From: Helianthus annuus
Taxonomy: Eukaryota > Streptophyta > Magnoliopsida > Asterales > Asteraceae
Direction of reading: 5' to 3'
Assembly (NCBI RefSeq): GCF_002127325.2
Contig: NC_035448.2
Coordinates: 9,941,440 to 10,005,439, forward strand
Length of the DNA stretch: 64,000 bases
The notes under the pieces are model-generated. The model did no database searches. It saw nothing but the letters and a program-made list of their open reading frames with translations, and was not told the origin of the DNA. Position 1 is the stretch's first letter. The number at the start of each line of letters is the position of its first letter. This document shows positions 21,839-42,447 of this stretch, one piece after another. The position numbers and the translations under genes were made by a program.

Positions 21839-22560
21839 AGCCAAAGAGAATCGCTCGTTTCATCGGTGGGTTAGCCCCCGAAATAAAGGCAAGCGTGAAG
21901 GCCTCTCGGCCAGCGACCTTTCGATCTGTAGCCGATATATCTTTGTCCCTTAATCTGGATGCGGTCCGACAAAGATCGCTAAGGAACAAAGAAGCTGAGA
22001 AGAGAAAGCGTGAAGATGATACTTCACGGAGGTCGAGCAAGAAACACCGTGGAAACAGTGATAACAAGAGGGGGTCGGAGTCAAGGAAGGATGGGCAACA
22101 GTCTGGTGAGAAGCCCAAGTGCAAGACTTGCAAGAGACATCACTTTGGAAAGTGTAGGCTCGAATCAAACTCGCAGACTCAGTCGAAGTCGTATGCTTGC
22201 GGGTTGTGCAAGTCCAAGGACAACAAGACTGTGGACTGCAAGAAGATAAAAGATGCAACTTGCTATAACTGCAACGAGAAGGGGCACATTAAAAGCAACT
22301 ACCCTAAATATGCCAAGAAGCCTGAAGAGGCCAAGAAGAACAATGCTAGAGTCTTCAGGATGGAGGCGAAAGAAGCAGTGCTGGATGACAACGTGATCAC
22401 AGGTACTTTTCTCGTAAATGATATCTTTGCAAGAGTACTTTTTGATTCGGGCGCTGATAAGTCTTTCGTAGATCATAAATTTTGCAAATTGTTGAATATA
22501 CCTGTCAAAACCTTAAAAGTGAATTATGAGGTAGAGCTAGCATATGGCACCATAGAAGTG
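21839..22560 (+). pseudogene. Family C gag zinc knuckle and protease, truncated
   Basis: The end of gag (RIARFIGGLAPEIKASVKA) is followed by a basic region and Cys/His clusters (CKTCKRHHFGKC; CGLCKSKDNKTVDC; CYNCNEKGHIKSNY, in which the last zinc ligand Cys is Tyr), then the protease core FDSGADKSFVD. The reading breaks after LAYGTIEV, where family A LTR material begins. There is no RT or integrase. Confidence 0.85.
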
Positions 22561-22627
22561 ATCACACTTTTTAACCTTAAAAGTGAATCATATGCTTGCC
22601 ATGAGGAATTGATCACACTTTTTAACT
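22559..22627 (+). other. Scrambled junction between family C and the family A array
   Basis: TGATCACACTTTTTAAC occurs at 22559-22575 and again about 51 bp downstream inside the LTR fragment. AACCTTAAAAGTGAAT occurs in the family C protease (about 22509-22524) and again in the junction (about 22573-22588). The joint is thus made of short copies of both neighbours, as in filler DNA from template switching during end joining. Confidence 0.7.
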
Positions 22628-22960
22628 TATGCTATGTACGTACCAAACTTGTATACTCGCCTTTGCTTTTGCATTGAATTGTATTTTTAAACATGTTACA
22701 GGTTGATGATGATGAAATGAAAACGGATAGCAAAGATGCCTAAATACTTACTTAGACGTTTAGGTTTAAAGTGTTGTATCAATTTTGTTTATGTTATGTT
22801 GAACAATGTTGTTATTTGCTTTTCTTGTAATGTTTTGACATTTATTTTGGAAATGAAATTTGGATTATTAAATTATTGTCACAAATAGCGTTATGATGTC
22901 TCGAGCAATCTTCACACTTCGTCTCATCCCGATGTTTCCGCCATTGGTTGGGGTGTGACA
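22586..22960 (+). repeat. Truncated 5' LTR of the family A array
   Basis: This is the last ~375 bp of the family A LTR, ending GTGTGACA before a primer site. The first ~2 kb, including the TATA box, is missing. The first internal region therefore lacks its own promoter. Confidence 0.9.
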
Positions 22961-22963
22961 GAT

Positions 22964-22977
22964 TGGTATCAGAGCCA
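22964..22977 (+). other. Primer binding site, first internal region
   Basis: TGGTATCAGAGCCA lies 3 nt after the truncated LTR. Confidence 0.9.
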
Positions 22978-23185
22978 TAACTATAGGGAATTAGGAAAAT
23001 TGCCATGCTTTTGCCCTAGTCTATAGTTTTAGGAACTTTGTCTCTTATTTGTTGTTTAAAACATTTGTGCTCTATCTTACATGCTTCCTAGCTACACTTC
23101 TTGTTAATAAATTTATGTGCCTTTCCTAAGGCTAACACGAATACACTTTTGCTATTTTATACTCTTGTAACATCAACGAGACAAC

Positions 23186-23591
23186 TTTACCAAAATAGGC
23201 GTGAAACCCACAATTTGGTAAACGACTCTCACTCTACCTTTAATCTATTTTTGCACGAAATTTCACCATTAAGCTAGGAGTGACATCCACAACTTAATGG
23301 TAATTTCCATTTCAACTCTAGTGGACCCTTGTCAAAGTGTCAAAATTTTATTTTGGCCGACAAGTACCAACCACATTTAGGGTACGAAATCGTCAAGTTA
23401 GGGGTGAAACCCGCATCTTGTCGATTAAGTCCCATTCCTTGATTTTTTTTATTCTCGCCAAAGTCCCGAATGTTCCAATCATTTAGAGATGTGTAGTAAC
23501 CGGAAGGGTAAGATACCGTTAATCGCTTCTCGACGAGAGTATCTTACTTATAGGCCAAAGCACAATATCTCTAAATCGAAAGGACTTTCGA
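23186..23591 (+). ncRNA. Hairpin array in the family A leader, copy 2
   Basis: It matches the array at 3103-3508, including the three 9-bp-stem/19-nt-loop hairpins, and lies between primer site and gag. See that entry for the structure. Confidence 0.55.
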
Positions 23592-23952
23592 CCCACTTTG
23601 GAATTGTCGACGTTTCTCTACCCGAAACATTCCTATGTTTTATTGAGCCTCTCTTTTATGTATCTCAATTTATATGTGATTTTATACTTGAACGTTCATT
23701 CATTTCGAAATGTCGTTTTAATCATGTCGCACATTATCGCAATCACAAACAATAATAATTCTCATGAACCAACTAAATTTATATTTTCCTATTCGCAACT
23801 TATGTGCTATACATGTTGAATGTGTGTTGGAAACTTATGCTTTATGTGAACTTTACTTGGTACTTGAACATCTACTTGCTTTGCATACACAAACCTTGTT
23901 TTCAATTAATGATCAAAGTCTCATCCTTTCCCTTCTCTTTCAAATCTTTTAG

Positions 23953-28536
<4,584 letters not shown>

Positions 28537-28556
28537 ATTTCGGGACGAAATTTCCT

Positions 28557-28569
28557 AAAGGAGGGGAGA
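28557..28569 (+). other. Polypurine tract, first internal region
   Basis: AAAGGAGGGGAGA lies one base before the middle LTR. Confidence 0.85.
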
Positions 28570-28570
28570 C

Positions 28571-30936
28571 TGTAACGCCCTGTGTTTTGTACTTTCTATT
28601 TATAGCTTGTCTTACTCGTGTTGCTAATTTTGGAAGCTTTGTATCATTGTACTCGTTCCTTCTAGTACTCGTTGTAAACTCGAGATTTTGATCATGAATG
28701 AAAACTTGCATTTCCTTGTTACATACTATACATACACCATAATACGATTAATCATGAGATCATTTGATACTTCTTTGTGATACTTACAAACATATGTTGA
28801 ACTTGTAAATATGTGACATATACTTGTTACTTACAAACATGTTACATACTTGTACATTACACTTTTTGCCTAGTTAAATCATGTTTTATTTCATATTTCA
28901 CCTTGTTACAAGTTAGGGGAAACATTGTTGCATATTATTACACAACTTAACTAATAAAATTACTCATTATAATGTTTTAAAAAAATAAAAAACTAAAGAA
29001 ACATGGCAGCCCAAATTCAGCAAAATTCAGCCCCATATAGTTGGGTTTTGTGGGCTAGTTTCAAGGTGTAACCCCTTCTAAACACTTCCAAAGCCCAACC
29101 CATTGAAACCCTAATCCTTCCCCCTATAAATACCACTTATAACCAGCCTCCCTACCACTTTTGCAACACTAAAAACTCTCAAAACATCCTCCAAACCGTA
29201 GCTGAAAGCAAAGGTTCGAGTAGATTGACACCCCTTCACGAAAATGAGCATAACTCACTCAATTCTTATCCGATTCACTCGATTCTTTTTCCTACTTGCT
29301 TGTATAATCATGGGGTTCGATTCCTAGACTTCTCCTTGGAGAAATCAGACCTGGAAATGCCCCGAAATAGTCCATAAACTTTCTGTTTGTTTTTATGTTC
29401 ATCAAAAACTTGTTTAAATCTATGCAACTTGTGTCCAACACATCTCATACCTATGTCCTAATGCTTACAACTTATCCCATGGTTGGTTAAGCTTAAAAAC
29501 AAGGTTGAGACATCTAAATCAGAGGTTAAAACCTCATAAACTTTCTGTTTTTAATTAGGGTTTTACCCACAAGTAATGTTCAAGTGTGAAACTTGTTGAA
29601 TGTGTGATGGTTGGATTAGCTTGGGCTATCCTTCATAAGAATCCACTCATTACTTGATGTTTTGCTATAGATTAGTTGTTGTTAATACCTTGATACTTGT
29701 ATGTTCATGACCCTCCTTGTTGTTTATAACAACAAGTGTAGTGGTGAACAATAGAGGTGCCTAAATGGAAGCTTGTTCTTCCTACCTCATGTATGTATTC
29801 TATGACACAAAGAGGTACCTAAATGGAGACATTAATCTCCTACCTCATGCTTGAATCATAAGACTTGTAAACTATATAATATCTAAGTTATTCTATATGT
29901 ATACATCTAAGTAACTAAGACTTGATGATGACTTAATAGTTATTTGTTAAGTGGACGTTACATCATCTATGACCATGCCCTTGTTACGACTCTAATGGAT
30001 CTTAGAATCCATGAAATCATACCAACTCTTTTGAGTTTCAATAGTGTCAAGAACAAGAGTTATGCGTACAAGATGATTATTTTCACCTATGTTACTTTCT
30101 ATATATTAAAAACTCCGAATCTATAATCTTCCGTTATACGCCAAACTCACACACCTACGTTTCCTTGTGTAGAAGGACAAGGTGCTCCGAACTAATTCAT
30201 CTACAAACTTGCTCTCGGAATTTCAAGTCACCACTTGTAAACCGTGAGTATACTCGTATTTCCCCCTTTTTACTTTTACCACTTTTGGGGTGTAACATGT
30301 TTACCTATTAACTTACACATGAACACTTTGTTAAACACATGAACGTTCCTATAACATGCTTGTATACGTGATGACTTGATACTTTAAACTTGGGTTATTC
30401 TTATGTGTTGAACTTATCATTAACTTCGTACGAGCCAAACCTTGACATATGTAGCGCTATAGGATTAACGACCCGCCCGTAAACTTGAGGTTATGTCTTG
30501 AGCATATTGCGTTTTCTTGGTTTGATATGTTAGACACATGCCATATTTAAGGTTTATCTTGAATCATATGCTTGCCATGAGGAATTGATCACACTTTTTA
30601 ACTTATGCTATGTACGTACCAAACTTGTATACTCGCCTTTGCTTTTGCATTGAATTGTATTTTTAAACATGTTACAGGTTGATGATGATGAAATGAAAAC
30701 GGATAGCAAAGATGCCTAAATACTCACTTAGACGTTTAGGTTTAAAGTGTTGTATCAATTTTGTTTATGTTATGTTGAACAATGTTGTTATTTGCTTTTC
30801 TTGTAATGTTTTGACATTTATTTTGGAAATGAAATTTGGATTATTAAATTATTGTCACAAATAGCGTTATGATGTCTCGAGCAATCTTCACACTTCGTCT
30901 CATCCCGATGTTTCCGCCATTGGTTGGGGTGTGACA
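28571..30936 (+). repeat. Family A middle LTR, copy d (2366 bp)
   Basis: This LTR serves as the 3' LTR of the first internal region and the 5' LTR of the second. Its TATA box is at 29125-29132 and its paired hairpins at 29754-29846. I noticed only about three differences from the right LTR: g/a near 29681, g/c near 30690, and one A-run length near 28990. That points to a very recent origin. Confidence 0.93.
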
Positions 30937-30939
30937 GAT

Positions 30940-30953
30940 TGGTATCAGAGCCA
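30940..30953 (+). other. Primer binding site, second internal region
   Basis: TGGTATCAGAGCCA lies 3 nt after the middle LTR. Confidence 0.9.
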
Positions 30954-31161
30954 TAACTATAGGGAATTAGGAAAATTGCCATGCTTTTGCCCTAGTCTAT
31001 AGTTTTAGGAACTTTGTCTCTTATTTGTTGTTTAAAACATTTGTGCTCTATCTTACATGCTTCCTAGCTACACTTCTTGTTAATAAATTTATGTGCCTTT
31101 CCTAAGGCTAACACGAATACACTTTTGCTATTTTATACTCTTGTAACATCAACGAGACAAC

Positions 31162-31567
31162 TTTACCAAAATAGGCGTGAAACCCACAATTTGGTAAACG
31201 ACTCTCACTCTACCTTTAATCTATTTTTGCACGAAATTTCACCATTAAGCTAGGAGTGACATCCACAACTTAATGGTAATTTCCATTTCAACTCTAGTGG
31301 ACCCTTGTCAAAGTGTCAAAATTTTATTTTGGCCGACAAGTACCAACCACATTTAGGGTACGAAATCGTCAAGTTAGGGGTGAAACCCGCATCTTGTCGA
31401 TTAAGTCCCATTCCTTGATTTTTTTTATTCTCGCCAAAGTCCCGAATGTTCCAATCATTTAGAGATGTGTAGTAACCGGAAGGGTAAGATACCGTTAATC
31501 GCTTCTCGACGAGAGTATCTTACTTATAGGCCAAAGCACAATATCTCTAAATCGAAAGGACTTTCGA
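31162..31567 (+). ncRNA. Hairpin array in the family A leader, copy 3
   Basis: This is the third copy of the leader hairpin array, with the same stems and loops as 3103-3508. This copy lies in the unit with a complete 5' LTR, so it is the one most likely to be transcribed. Confidence 0.55.
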
Positions 31568-31928
31568 CCCACTTTGGAATTGTCGACGTTTCTCTACCCG
31601 AAACATTCCTATGTTTTATTGAGCCTCTCTTTTATGTATCTCAATTTATATGTGATTTTATACTTGAACGTTCATTCATTTCGAAATGTCGTTTTAATCA
31701 TGTCGCACATTATCGCAATCACAAACAATAATAATTCTCATGAACCAACTAAATTTATATTTTCCTATTCGCAACTTATGTGCTATACATGTTGAATGTG
31801 TGTTGGAAACTTATGCTTTATGTGAACTTTACTTGGTACTTGAACATCTACTTGCTTTGCATACACAAACCTTGTTTTCAATTAATGATCAAAGTCTCAT
31901 CCTTTCCCTTCTCTTTCAAATCTTTTAG

Positions 31929-36512
<4,584 letters not shown>

Positions 36513-36532
36513 ATTTCGGGACGAAATTTCCT

Positions 36533-36545
36533 AAAGGAGGGGAGA
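36533..36545 (+). other. Polypurine tract, second internal region
   Basis: AAAGGAGGGGAGA lies one base before the right LTR. Confidence 0.85.
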
Positions 36546-36546
36546 C

Positions 36547-38913
36547 TGTAACGCCCTGTGTTTTGTACTTTCTATTTATAGCTTGTCTTACTCGTGTTGC
36601 TAATTTTGGAAGCTTTGTATCATTGTACTCGTTCCTTCTAGTACTCGTTGTAAACTCGAGATTTTGATCATGAATGAAAACTTGCATTTCCTTGTTACAT
36701 ACTATACATACACCATAATACGATTAATCATGAGATCATTTGATACTTCTTTGTGATACTTACAAACATATGTTGAACTTGTAAATATGTGACATATACT
36801 TGTTACTTACAAACATGTTACATACTTGTACATTACACTTTTTGCCTAGTTAAATCATGTTTTATTTCATATTTCACCTTGTTACAAGTTAGGGGAAACA
36901 TTGTTGCATATTATTACACAACTTAACTAATAAAATTACTCATTATAATGTTTTAAAAAAATAAAAAAACTAAAGAAACATGGCAGCCCAAATTCAGCAA
37001 AATTCAGCCCCATATAGTTGGGTTTTGTGGGCTAGTTTCAAGGTGTAACCCCTTCTAAACACTTCCAAAGCCCAACCCATTGAAACCCTAATCCTTCCCC
37101 CTATAAATACCACTTATAACCAGCCTCCCTACCACTTTTGCAACACTAAAAACTCTCAAAACATCCTCCAAACCGTAGCTGAAAGCAAAGGTTCGAGTAG
37201 ATTGACACCCCTTCACGAAAATGAGCATAACTCACTCAATTCTTATCCGATTCACTCGATTCTTTTTCCTACTTGCTTGTATAATCATGGGGTTCGATTC
37301 CTAGACTTCTCCTTGGAGAAATCAGACCTGGAAATGCCCCGAAATAGTCCATAAACTTTCTGTTTGTTTTTATGTTCATCAAAAACTTGTTTAAATCTAT
37401 GCAACTTGTGTCCAACACATCTCATACCTATGTCCTAATGCTTACAACTTATCCCATGGTTGGTTAAGCTTAAAAACAAGGTTGAGACATCTAAATCAGA
37501 GGTTAAAACCTCATAAACTTTCTGTTTTTAATTAGGGTTTTACCCACAAGTAATGTTCAAGTGTGAAACTTGTTGAATGTGTGATGGTTGGATTAGCTTG
37601 GGCTATCCTTCATAAGAATCCACTCATTACTTGATGTTTTGCTATAGATTAGTTGTTATTAATACCTTGATACTTGTATGTTCATGACCCTCCTTGTTGT
37701 TTATAACAACAAGTGTAGTGGTGAACAATAGAGGTGCCTAAATGGAAGCTTGTTCTTCCTACCTCATGTATGTATTCTATGACACAAAGAGGTACCTAAA
37801 TGGAGACATTAATCTCCTACCTCATGCTTGAATCATAAGACTTGTAAACTATATAATATCTAAGTTATTCTATATGTATACATCTAAGTAACTAAGACTT
37901 GATGATGACTTAATAGTTATTTGTTAAGTGGACGTTACATCATCTATGACCATGCCCTTGTTACGACTCTAATGGATCTTAGAATCCATGAAATCATACC
38001 AACTCTTTTGAGTTTCAATAGTGTCAAGAACAAGAGTTATGCGTACAAGATGATTATTTTCACCTATGTTACTTTCTATATATTAAAAACTCCGAATCTA
38101 TAATCTTCCGTTATACGCCAAACTCACACACCTACGTTTCCTTGTGTAGAAGGACAAGGTGCTCCGAACTAATTCATCTACAAACTTGCTCTCGGAATTT
38201 CAAGTCACCACTTGTAAACCGTGAGTATACTCGTATTTCCCCCTTTTTACTTTTACCACTTTTGGGGTGTAACATGTTTACCTATTAACTTACACATGAA
38301 CACTTTGTTAAACACATGAACGTTCCTATAACATGCTTGTATACGTGATGACTTGATACTTTAAACTTGGGTTATTCTTATGTGTTGAACTTATCATTAA
38401 CTTCGTACGAGCCAAACCTTGACATATGTAGCGCTATAGGATTAACGACCCGCCCGTAAACTTGAGGTTATGTCTTGAGCATATTGCGTTTTCTTGGTTT
38501 GATATGTTAGACACATGCCATATTTAAGGTTTATCTTGAATCATATGCTTGCCATGAGGAATTGATCACACTTTTTAACTTATGCTATGTACGTACCAAA
38601 CTTGTATACTCGCCTTTGCTTTTGCATTGAATTGTATTTTTAAACATGTTACAGGTTGATGATGATCAAATGAAAACGGATAGCAAAGATGCCTAAATAC
38701 TCACTTAGACGTTTAGGTTTAAAGTGTTGTATCAATTTTGTTTATGTTATGTTGAACAATGTTGTTATTTGCTTTTCTTGTAATGTTTTGACATTTATTT
38801 TGGAAATGAAATTTGGATTATTAAATTATTGTCACAAATAGCGTTATGATGTCTCGAGCAATCTTCACACTTCGTCTCATCCCGATGTTTCCGCCATTGG
38901 TTGGGGTGTGACA
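36547..38913 (+). repeat. Family A right LTR, copy e (2367 bp)
   Basis: This is a complete LTR, TGTAACGCCC to GTGTGACA, with TATA box at 37102-37109 and paired hairpins at 37731-37823. The sequence after it (AGAATACACT) is not family C. The two outer flanks of the array therefore do not belong to one insertion site. Confidence 0.93.
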
Positions 38914-38936
38914 AGAATACACTTAAAATGTCTGTT

Positions 38937-39220
38937 TTCTAAAACGCAATGGACTGAAAACACATAAAAAAGTGTTTTACCTAAAACGCAATGCACCAAA
39001 AACACAAAGAAATGTCTTATATGTAAAACGCAATGGCCAGAAAACACTTAAAAATGACTCATTCTAAAACGCAATGGACTGAAAACACCTAAAAAATGTG
39101 TTTTACCTAAAACGCAATGACTAAAAACACTTAAAAATGTGTTTTTTTCTAAAACGCAATAGCCAGAAACCACATAAAACTCTCTTATTTCTAAAACGCA
39201 ATGGACACATAAAACTGACT
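38937..39220 (+). repeat. About seven copies of a ~42-bp unit with core TAAAACGCAATG
   Basis: The core TAAAACGCAATG recurs at about 38946, 38988, 39025, 39064, 39108, 39151 (variant ending AATAG) and 39192, each followed by a stretch like GACTGAAAACACATAAAAA. A detached copy lies near 39335. The repeat starts about 24 bp after the LTR and ends about 860 bp before the GLOX start codon. Confidence 0.85.
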
Positions 39221-39269
39221 GTCACTGTGAACTGTCTGAATTGTCTACGAATTACTGTCTTCAATGCAC

Positions 39270-39328
39270 CAGCCAGGGGCTCTGCCCCTTGGACCCCGCC
39301 AGGGGCTGCCGCCCCCGGACCCCCGCAA
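39270..39328. repeat. Short GC-rich duplicated palindrome
   Basis: Two imperfect ~27-bp tandem copies begin CAGGGGCT and end GGACCCC(C)GC. Each can fold on itself (GGGGC with GCCCC). They stand out in AT-rich surroundings; their origin is unknown to me. Confidence 0.6.
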
Positions 39329-39335
39329 AGATCGT

Positions 39336-40000
39336 AAAACGCAATGACTAAATCAAAAACCCAGATCATGAAAATGAAATTAAAGAATTTCTTACACGGA
39401 TTGAAGCTGATTTCTTCATCAATTGACGAAATTTGAATGATAGAAACACTTATCAACGCTCGAATCGAACGAATCGAGTGATTATCTCCAAAATCACCGG
39501 AAAAACGAGATTTTTTTTATGAAATTAAACTGGGTTTTCTTCAAAAAAAAAGCTGAAGAATACGTTGATCGGGTTCTGAATCATTGATTGGTGATGAAAA
39601 TCGCACTATAATGTAGTGATTATTGAGATAGAAAGTGAAGAAATAGTTGAAGATGGTGGGTTTTGAAAATGGTGGGTTTTTGAATTTACTGGGTTTTGAA
39701 AAAGGAAGAAGAAGGAGTTGGATTGACTAAAATACCCTTTCTCTTTATTTTAAAATTAGCCACATGTCATAATCCTATGGCTTCCTATCCTTCCTAACGA
39801 AAATTAACTTCCTGTTTAATCTTTACCCACGAATATATGTGATTTAATCTTAATTTAAGAAAGTGATTTATAGACCATCCATTACCATTTACCAATGACC
39901 TTTCTAAATCCAATTTAAATCCTTTGTACTATGAACAACAAAAAGCATAAAAACATATTTAAAGATCCCAACCGTAACAAAATTCTCTTTCTTTTGAACT
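39336..40000 (+). other. Upstream region of GLOX, no gene seen
   Basis: AT-rich sequence lies between the repeats and the GLOX core promoter. I see no coding region or clear element in it. Confidence 0.5.
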
Positions 40001-40002
40001 AG

Positions 40003-40010
40003 TATTTAAG
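40003..40010 (+). promoter_or_regulatory. Probable TATA box of GLOX
   Basis: TATTTAAG lies about 70 bp before the start codon, a normal plant distance for a short 5' UTR. Confidence 0.45.
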
Positions 40011-40079
40011 CCCACCATTGCATATGTTTCCTTCATCACTACCACCACCTCCAACAACACACAACAACCCATACTTATT

Positions 40080-41696
40080 ATGGCTCTTTCTACTTCCATC
40101 CTCTTCCAACATCTCCTCCTCTTCCTTTTCATCTTCCACCACCCCCCACCGTGCTCCGCCGCCGGTGGATCATGGTCCCTTCTCGTCGAAAACGCCGGCG
40201 TATCCGCCATGCACATGCAACTACTTCCAAACGACCGTGTTGTAATGTTTGATCGAACCGAATTCGGCAAGTCCGCCATCAACCTACCCAAATGCCTCCC
40301 CGATTTAGCCGACTGCTCTGCCCATTCTGTCGAGTTCGACGTCGAAAAGAAGACCATTCGTCCGCTTACTATACGTACCGACACTTGGTGCTCCTCAGGA
40401 AGCCTAACCCCTGATGGAAACCTTGTCCAAACCGGCGGTAATGGCAACGGTGCTAAAGGGATTCGGGTTTATAAATCGTGTGATACGTGTGATTGGCAAG
40501 AGACGCCTAACGGGATGGCTAAAGGGAGATGGTATGCTACTAATCATATATTGCCGGATCATAGGCAGATTGTGATCGGTGGTCGCCAGGAGTTTAACTA
40601 TGAGTTTGTCCCAAAGGGTGCGGGAGATGATCAGGCTATTGATCTACCATTTCTGGCTCAAACTAATGATGTGAATGAGAACAATTTATACCCACCAACT
40701 TTTTTATATTCTGATGGTAATTTGTTTATTTTCGCGAATAATCGAGCTATTTTGTTCGATTATGTTAAGAACCAAGTCGTCAAGACGTACCCCACAATGC
40801 CCGGTGGTGAACCGAGGAGCTACCCGAGCTCTGGATCGGCGGTTCTACTGCCTTTACATGTTAAAAAAGGGGTGGTGGACGCTTATGAGGTTTTGGTATG
40901 TGGGGGTGCACACAAAGAAGCATTCAATAATGCATTGAATGGGAAGTTTGATGAGGCTTTGGGCGATTGTGGGCGGATCAAGATATCGGATCCGAACCCA
41001 CAATGGGTTATGGAGGCCATGCCAGGGCCTCGAGTCATGGGTGACATGGTGTTGCTCCCGAATGGGCATGTTTTGATTATCAATGGTGCTACGAAAGGAG
41101 TTGCAGGGTGGGATCTAGGGCGGGACCCAGCTTTCCACCCTGTAATTTACAGACCCGATAATAAAATCGGGTCTAGGTTTGAGGAGCAGAATCCAAGCGA
41201 TATACCGCGAGTGTACCATTCCACTGCGGTTTTGTTAAGAGATGGTCGCGTTCTTGTTGCTGGAAGTAACCCTCACGAAAAATACGAATTCGGGAACGTG
41301 CTTTTCCCTACCGAATTGAGAGTCGAGTCGTTTTCACCGGATTATTTGGAACCAGTAAGTGCAGATTCACGGCCTGAAATAACCGCGCCCAATAATAACC
41401 TTGAGATGCAGTATGGAAAACATTTCGATATCTCATTCACCGTAAAAGGCCCTGTGGACCCGAATATGATCTCCGTGACAATGTTGGCACCACCGTTTAA
41501 CACGCACTCGTTTTCTATGAACCAAAGGCTGTTGTTTCTTGATAGCGACGTGCCCGTCAAGGATGCGGGAGAAAATAGCTATACTGTCGGTGTGACCGCG
41601 CCTCCTTCGGCCAACATTGCTCCAGGAGGATATTATTTGGTGTTTGTGGTACATAAAGATGTTCCAAGTCCAGGGATATGGGCAAAGATTGAGTGA
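40080..41696 (+). CDS. GLOX: Glyoxal oxidase-like aldehyde oxidase (GLOX), secreted
   Basis: This intact, intronless 538-aa copper-radical oxidase oxidises simple aldehydes to acids and releases hydrogen peroxide in the cell wall. Residues 1-27 form a signal peptide with a Leu/Phe-rich core, so the enzyme is secreted. A kelch-type beta-propeller follows (glyoxal oxidase N-terminal domain), then a C-terminal DUF1929/GO-like domain from about residue 430. By alignment to galactose oxidase motifs, the cofactor pair is Cys104 (DTWCSSG) and Tyr152 (GRWYATN), and the other copper ligands are Tyr379-His380 (RVYHSTA) and His476 (FNTHSFS). All are present. The length is normal for plant GLOX proteins, some of which act in pollen and anther development. 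The gene is flanked by repeats on both sides. Confidence 0.95.
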   Translation: MALSTSILFQHLLLFLFIFHHPPPCSAAGGSWSLLVENAGVSAMHMQLLPNDRVVMFDRTEFGKSAINLPKCLPDLADCSAHSVEFDVEKKTIRPLTIRTDTWCSSGSLTPDGNLVQTGGNGNGAKGIRVYKSCDTCDWQETPNGMAKGRWYATNHILPDHRQIVIGGRQEFNYEFVPKGAGDDQAIDLPFLAQTNDVNENNLYPPTFLYSDGNLFIFANNRAILFDYVKNQVVKTYPTMPGGEPRSYPSSGSAVLLPLHVKKGVVDAYEVLVCGGAHKEAFNNALNGKFDEALGDCGRIKISDPNPQWVMEAMPGPRVMGDMVLLPNGHVLIINGATKGVAGWDLGRDPAFHPVIYRPDNKIGSRFEEQNPSDIPRVYHSTAVLLRDGRVLVAGSNPHEKYEFGNVLFPTELRVESFSPDYLEPVSADSRPEITAPNNNLEMQYGKHFDISFTVKGPVDPNMISVTMLAPPFNTHSFSMNQRLLFLDSDVPVKDAGENSYTVGVTAPPSANIAPGGYYLVFVVHKDVPSPGIWAKIE

Positions 41697-42447
41697 TAAG
41701 TATTAGCAAGAAACCGTACCACTATTGTATTGGTTTGTTACTGTTCTTTTTAAATTGTCTTACTTTCAACGGACCACTCAATGAGTGCAAAAGTTGTCTG
41801 ATTAAAGTGTTACTGAAAGGTTGTATGTGAAGATTGTCAAAGTATGTTTACAATAATGGAAAAAACCTTAATTTGAAATTCCTAATGGATTATACGTTTA
41901 TTATTGAATTGCATACCATAATACCCTTTGTTTGATATCCACAAAATGTTAATGAATTGGCAAGTGTGTGTGTTTTTTTCAATGATAGTTAAATTTATTA
42001 AAAAACTAGTTTATAAACCTGTGTATCATATGAATTGAATATCAACCTGTATTAAATAATGCATGTATAATCTAACTTGACCCAAAGTTATTTTCTAATA
42101 CACCTAACTTGATGTTTTCGTGAGTATGTAGTTTTTAGTATTGTTCTATTATCAGTTCCATAGCCTCACTCAAATCATAGCCTCATTCGATCAAATCATA
42201 TTGATTTTCTCTTTCGTTCTTCTGAATTTTTTACTATAAAATCTTTAAGGTTAAAATGTTTCAGTAGTGGCCAAAATAATTTAATTTTGGACCTATAACT
42301 TATAGTTGTCATTTGTTATATAAAAGCGTGCCAAAAAATATCTAAAAAGAATATTTTTATTGAAACTACGATTTATCTTTGTTTTCAACCTAAGCACTAT
42401 AACCATTCAATAAAATAAATAGAAAAACCGTATAATCTATATCTATA
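41697..42447. other. 3' flank of GLOX, no gene seen
   Basis: AT-rich sequence with the GLOX 3' UTR at its left end. I see no coding region or repeat structure. Confidence 0.5.

Larger units (their letters stand above)
5512..22585 (+). mobile_element. Family C Ty3/gypsy element, nested and truncated
   Basis: Pieces in order: partial 5' LTR (5512-7171), primer site, leader with a degenerate ORF (7339-8558), gag start (9510-9805), family B insertion (9806-19053), gag middle (19054-19468), family A solo LTR (19469-21833), then gag zinc knuckle and protease (21839-22560). At the right end it is truncated by the family A array through a scrambled junction. Its RT, integrase and 3' LTR are absent. 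It is the oldest layer of the nest. Confidence 0.8.
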
